Source of the DNA: Lachnospiraceae bacterium
GTDB taxonomy: Bacteria; Bacillota; Clostridia; Lachnospirales; Lachnospiraceae
Length of the DNA stretch: 64,000 nucleotides
Assembly (NCBI GenBank): GCA_017550535.1
Contig: JAFZOS010000101.1
Location: 174,217 to 238,216, forward strand
Reading direction: 5' to 3'
The notes under the pieces were generated by a model that had not been told where the DNA came from, ran no database searches, and worked only from the letters and a program-made list of their open reading frames with translations. The translations under genes were made by a program, and so were the position numbers. Each line of letters starts with the position of its first letter. Within the stretch, counting starts at the first letter, position 1. Positions 63,414 through 64,000 of this stretch are shown piece by piece.

Positions 63414-63692
63414 ATGAAGAACAGATACTTATATGTTTGTAACACTTTGGATGAATATGAGTTGCCGATAGCTGTGGCAGCCAATGTGCCGGAGCTTGCA
63501 AGAATGGTCGGGACGACAGTGAACTGCATATACAGCACCATATCTCACTGTCAGAAGAAGGGTCTGAAATCGAGGTTTGGGAATTGTCCTGAATGCCCTG
63601 CTGAAACTGTTTACCGTGATCATTTCACTTCCTACCATTACGTTAACTCTTGCATACCTTTAAGATCTTCTTCACTTGCAAATGCCAGATAA
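63414..63692 (+). CDS. Small accessory protein with truncated or shifted C-terminus
   Basis: 92 residues from ATG 63414, with AAAGGAGG eight nt upstream. The N-terminal 54 residues (YLYVCNTLDEYELPIAVAA, then ELARMVGTTVNCIYSTISH) follow a pattern I know from small proteins common in mobile and phage regions of Lachnospiraceae, with a helix-turn-helix-like core. The rest (after KSRF) is Cys/Ser-rich and unlike that pattern, so the gene may have lost its true end by frameshift or recombination. It diverges from the HTH gene. Confidence 0.6.
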   Translation: MKNRYLYVCNTLDEYELPIAVAANVPELARMVGTTVNCIYSTISHCQKKGLKSRFGNCPECPAETVYRDHFTSYHYVNSCIPLRSSSLANAR

Positions 63693-63762
63693 TTGTCTCA
63701 TACGTAATTATTTTTCTTAAAGTTTTTGCAACCAAATTGCAACCATGGTTAACTCACATCTC

Positions 63763-64000
63763 TTAATGTTTGATCATCTTCTTTTTCATGCTACTGTGCT
63801 GGACTTCAAGCCATGCAACCTCAGCGAATATAACAACAAAAAACAGAATCAACTCTAATGTTACACTTTCTAATCTTCCTAAAAAGTATATAAACACCGT
63901 TCCAGTAACAAAGAGCATGCATCCATATATGACAAAATTTCTACCATGTTTGTGATTCCACTCCGTCATATCTGTGAGTTCATCCTCTCTCGGAGGCTTC
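63763..64000 (-). CDS. Small membrane protein, N-terminus outside the window
   Basis: The frame is open from the right edge (64000) to the TAA at 63763, so the true start may lie beyond the window. An internal ATG at 63969 lacks a ribosome site. The visible 78 residues hold two hydrophobic helices (NFVIYGCMLFVTGTVFIYFL and LELILFFVVIFAEVAWL) after a polar start (PREDELTDMTEW). The layout recalls DUF3784-type membrane proteins, but I am not certain. The gap 63693-63762 shows nothing clear. Confidence 0.55.
   Translation of the reverse strand, partial: KPPREDELTDMTEWNHKHGRNFVIYGCMLFVTGTVFIYFLGRLESVTLELILFFVVIFAEVAWLEVQHSSMKKKMIKH

Overview
The window looks like a chromosome segment of a motile, anaerobic Firmicute, most probably a Lachnospiraceae bacterium close to Butyrivibrio or Roseburia. 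This is a family-level inference. It rests on AGGAGG-type ribosome binding sites, a Flp/Tad pilus cluster with a DUF5702-like protein, a short flagellin plus fliS, [FeFe]-hydrogenase-type proteins, and dense signalling genes. Nearly everything is on the minus strand. No rRNA, CRISPR array, transposase or integrase was found.

Layout. (1) 1-7160: a Tad pilus operon transcribed leftwards from a strong promoter at 7129-7157 through a hairpin-rich leader: TadZ/CpaE-like, CpaF ATPase, TadB, an enlarged TadC, Flp pilin, a DUF5702-like protein, a TadE-like pseudopilin, and a prepilin peptidase cut by the window edge. (2) 7208-12064: fliS, flagellin and a very large protein with a possible FliK-like C-terminus. 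(3) 12081-19912: an 82-nt palindrome, the glycogen branching enzyme gene, a 1291-residue TPR/acidic/degenerate-AAA protein, rsmA, tatD and tRNA-Lys(CTT). (4) 20048-23794: a lipoprotein, then a folA operon (folA, ferredoxin-GNAT fusion, alkD-like, ppk2) and a divergent Rrf2 regulator. (5) 23822-37690: a 14-kb leftward formate dehydrogenase and molybdenum cofactor operon. It holds two FDH subunits, fdhD, moaA, a MOSC-MoaB fusion, modC, modA, modB, moeA, a second MoeA-like protein, a MobB-MoaC fusion and mobA. The cluster covers molybdate uptake, cofactor assembly and the consuming enzyme, but moaD, moaE and moeB are missing from it.

(6) 37703-54090: a run of leftward signalling genes. From upstream to downstream these are a soluble [FeFe]-hydrogenase-like chemoreceptor, an L,D-transpeptidase lipoprotein, an ECF-S-like membrane HD-GYP protein, a hybrid histidine kinase with an HPt domain, a double-receiver regulator, a degenerate HD-GYP membrane protein, a canonical HD-GYP paralogue, a HAD-fold lipoprotein and an MFS transporter. 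The output appears to be phosphorelay and cyclic-di-GMP breakdown, not transcription.

(7) 54124-58636: the best candidate for an undescribed system. Three tightly packed genes encode STAS-aminoglycoside-phosphotransferase-like kinase, an HxGH nucleotidyltransferase, and a MATE transporter ending in an RsbW-like ATPase domain. The anti-sigma-antagonist and anti-sigma-kinase modules of a partner switch are thus each fused to a metabolic or transport domain. A YdcF-like membrane protein follows. (8) 58828-64000: small accessory genes (flavodoxin, ABM monooxygenase, two GNATs, PAP2 phosphatase, a P-loop kinase, small membrane proteins), gene remnants, and a divergent HTH gene pair with facing promoters and a possible shared operator. 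This end looks the most fluid.
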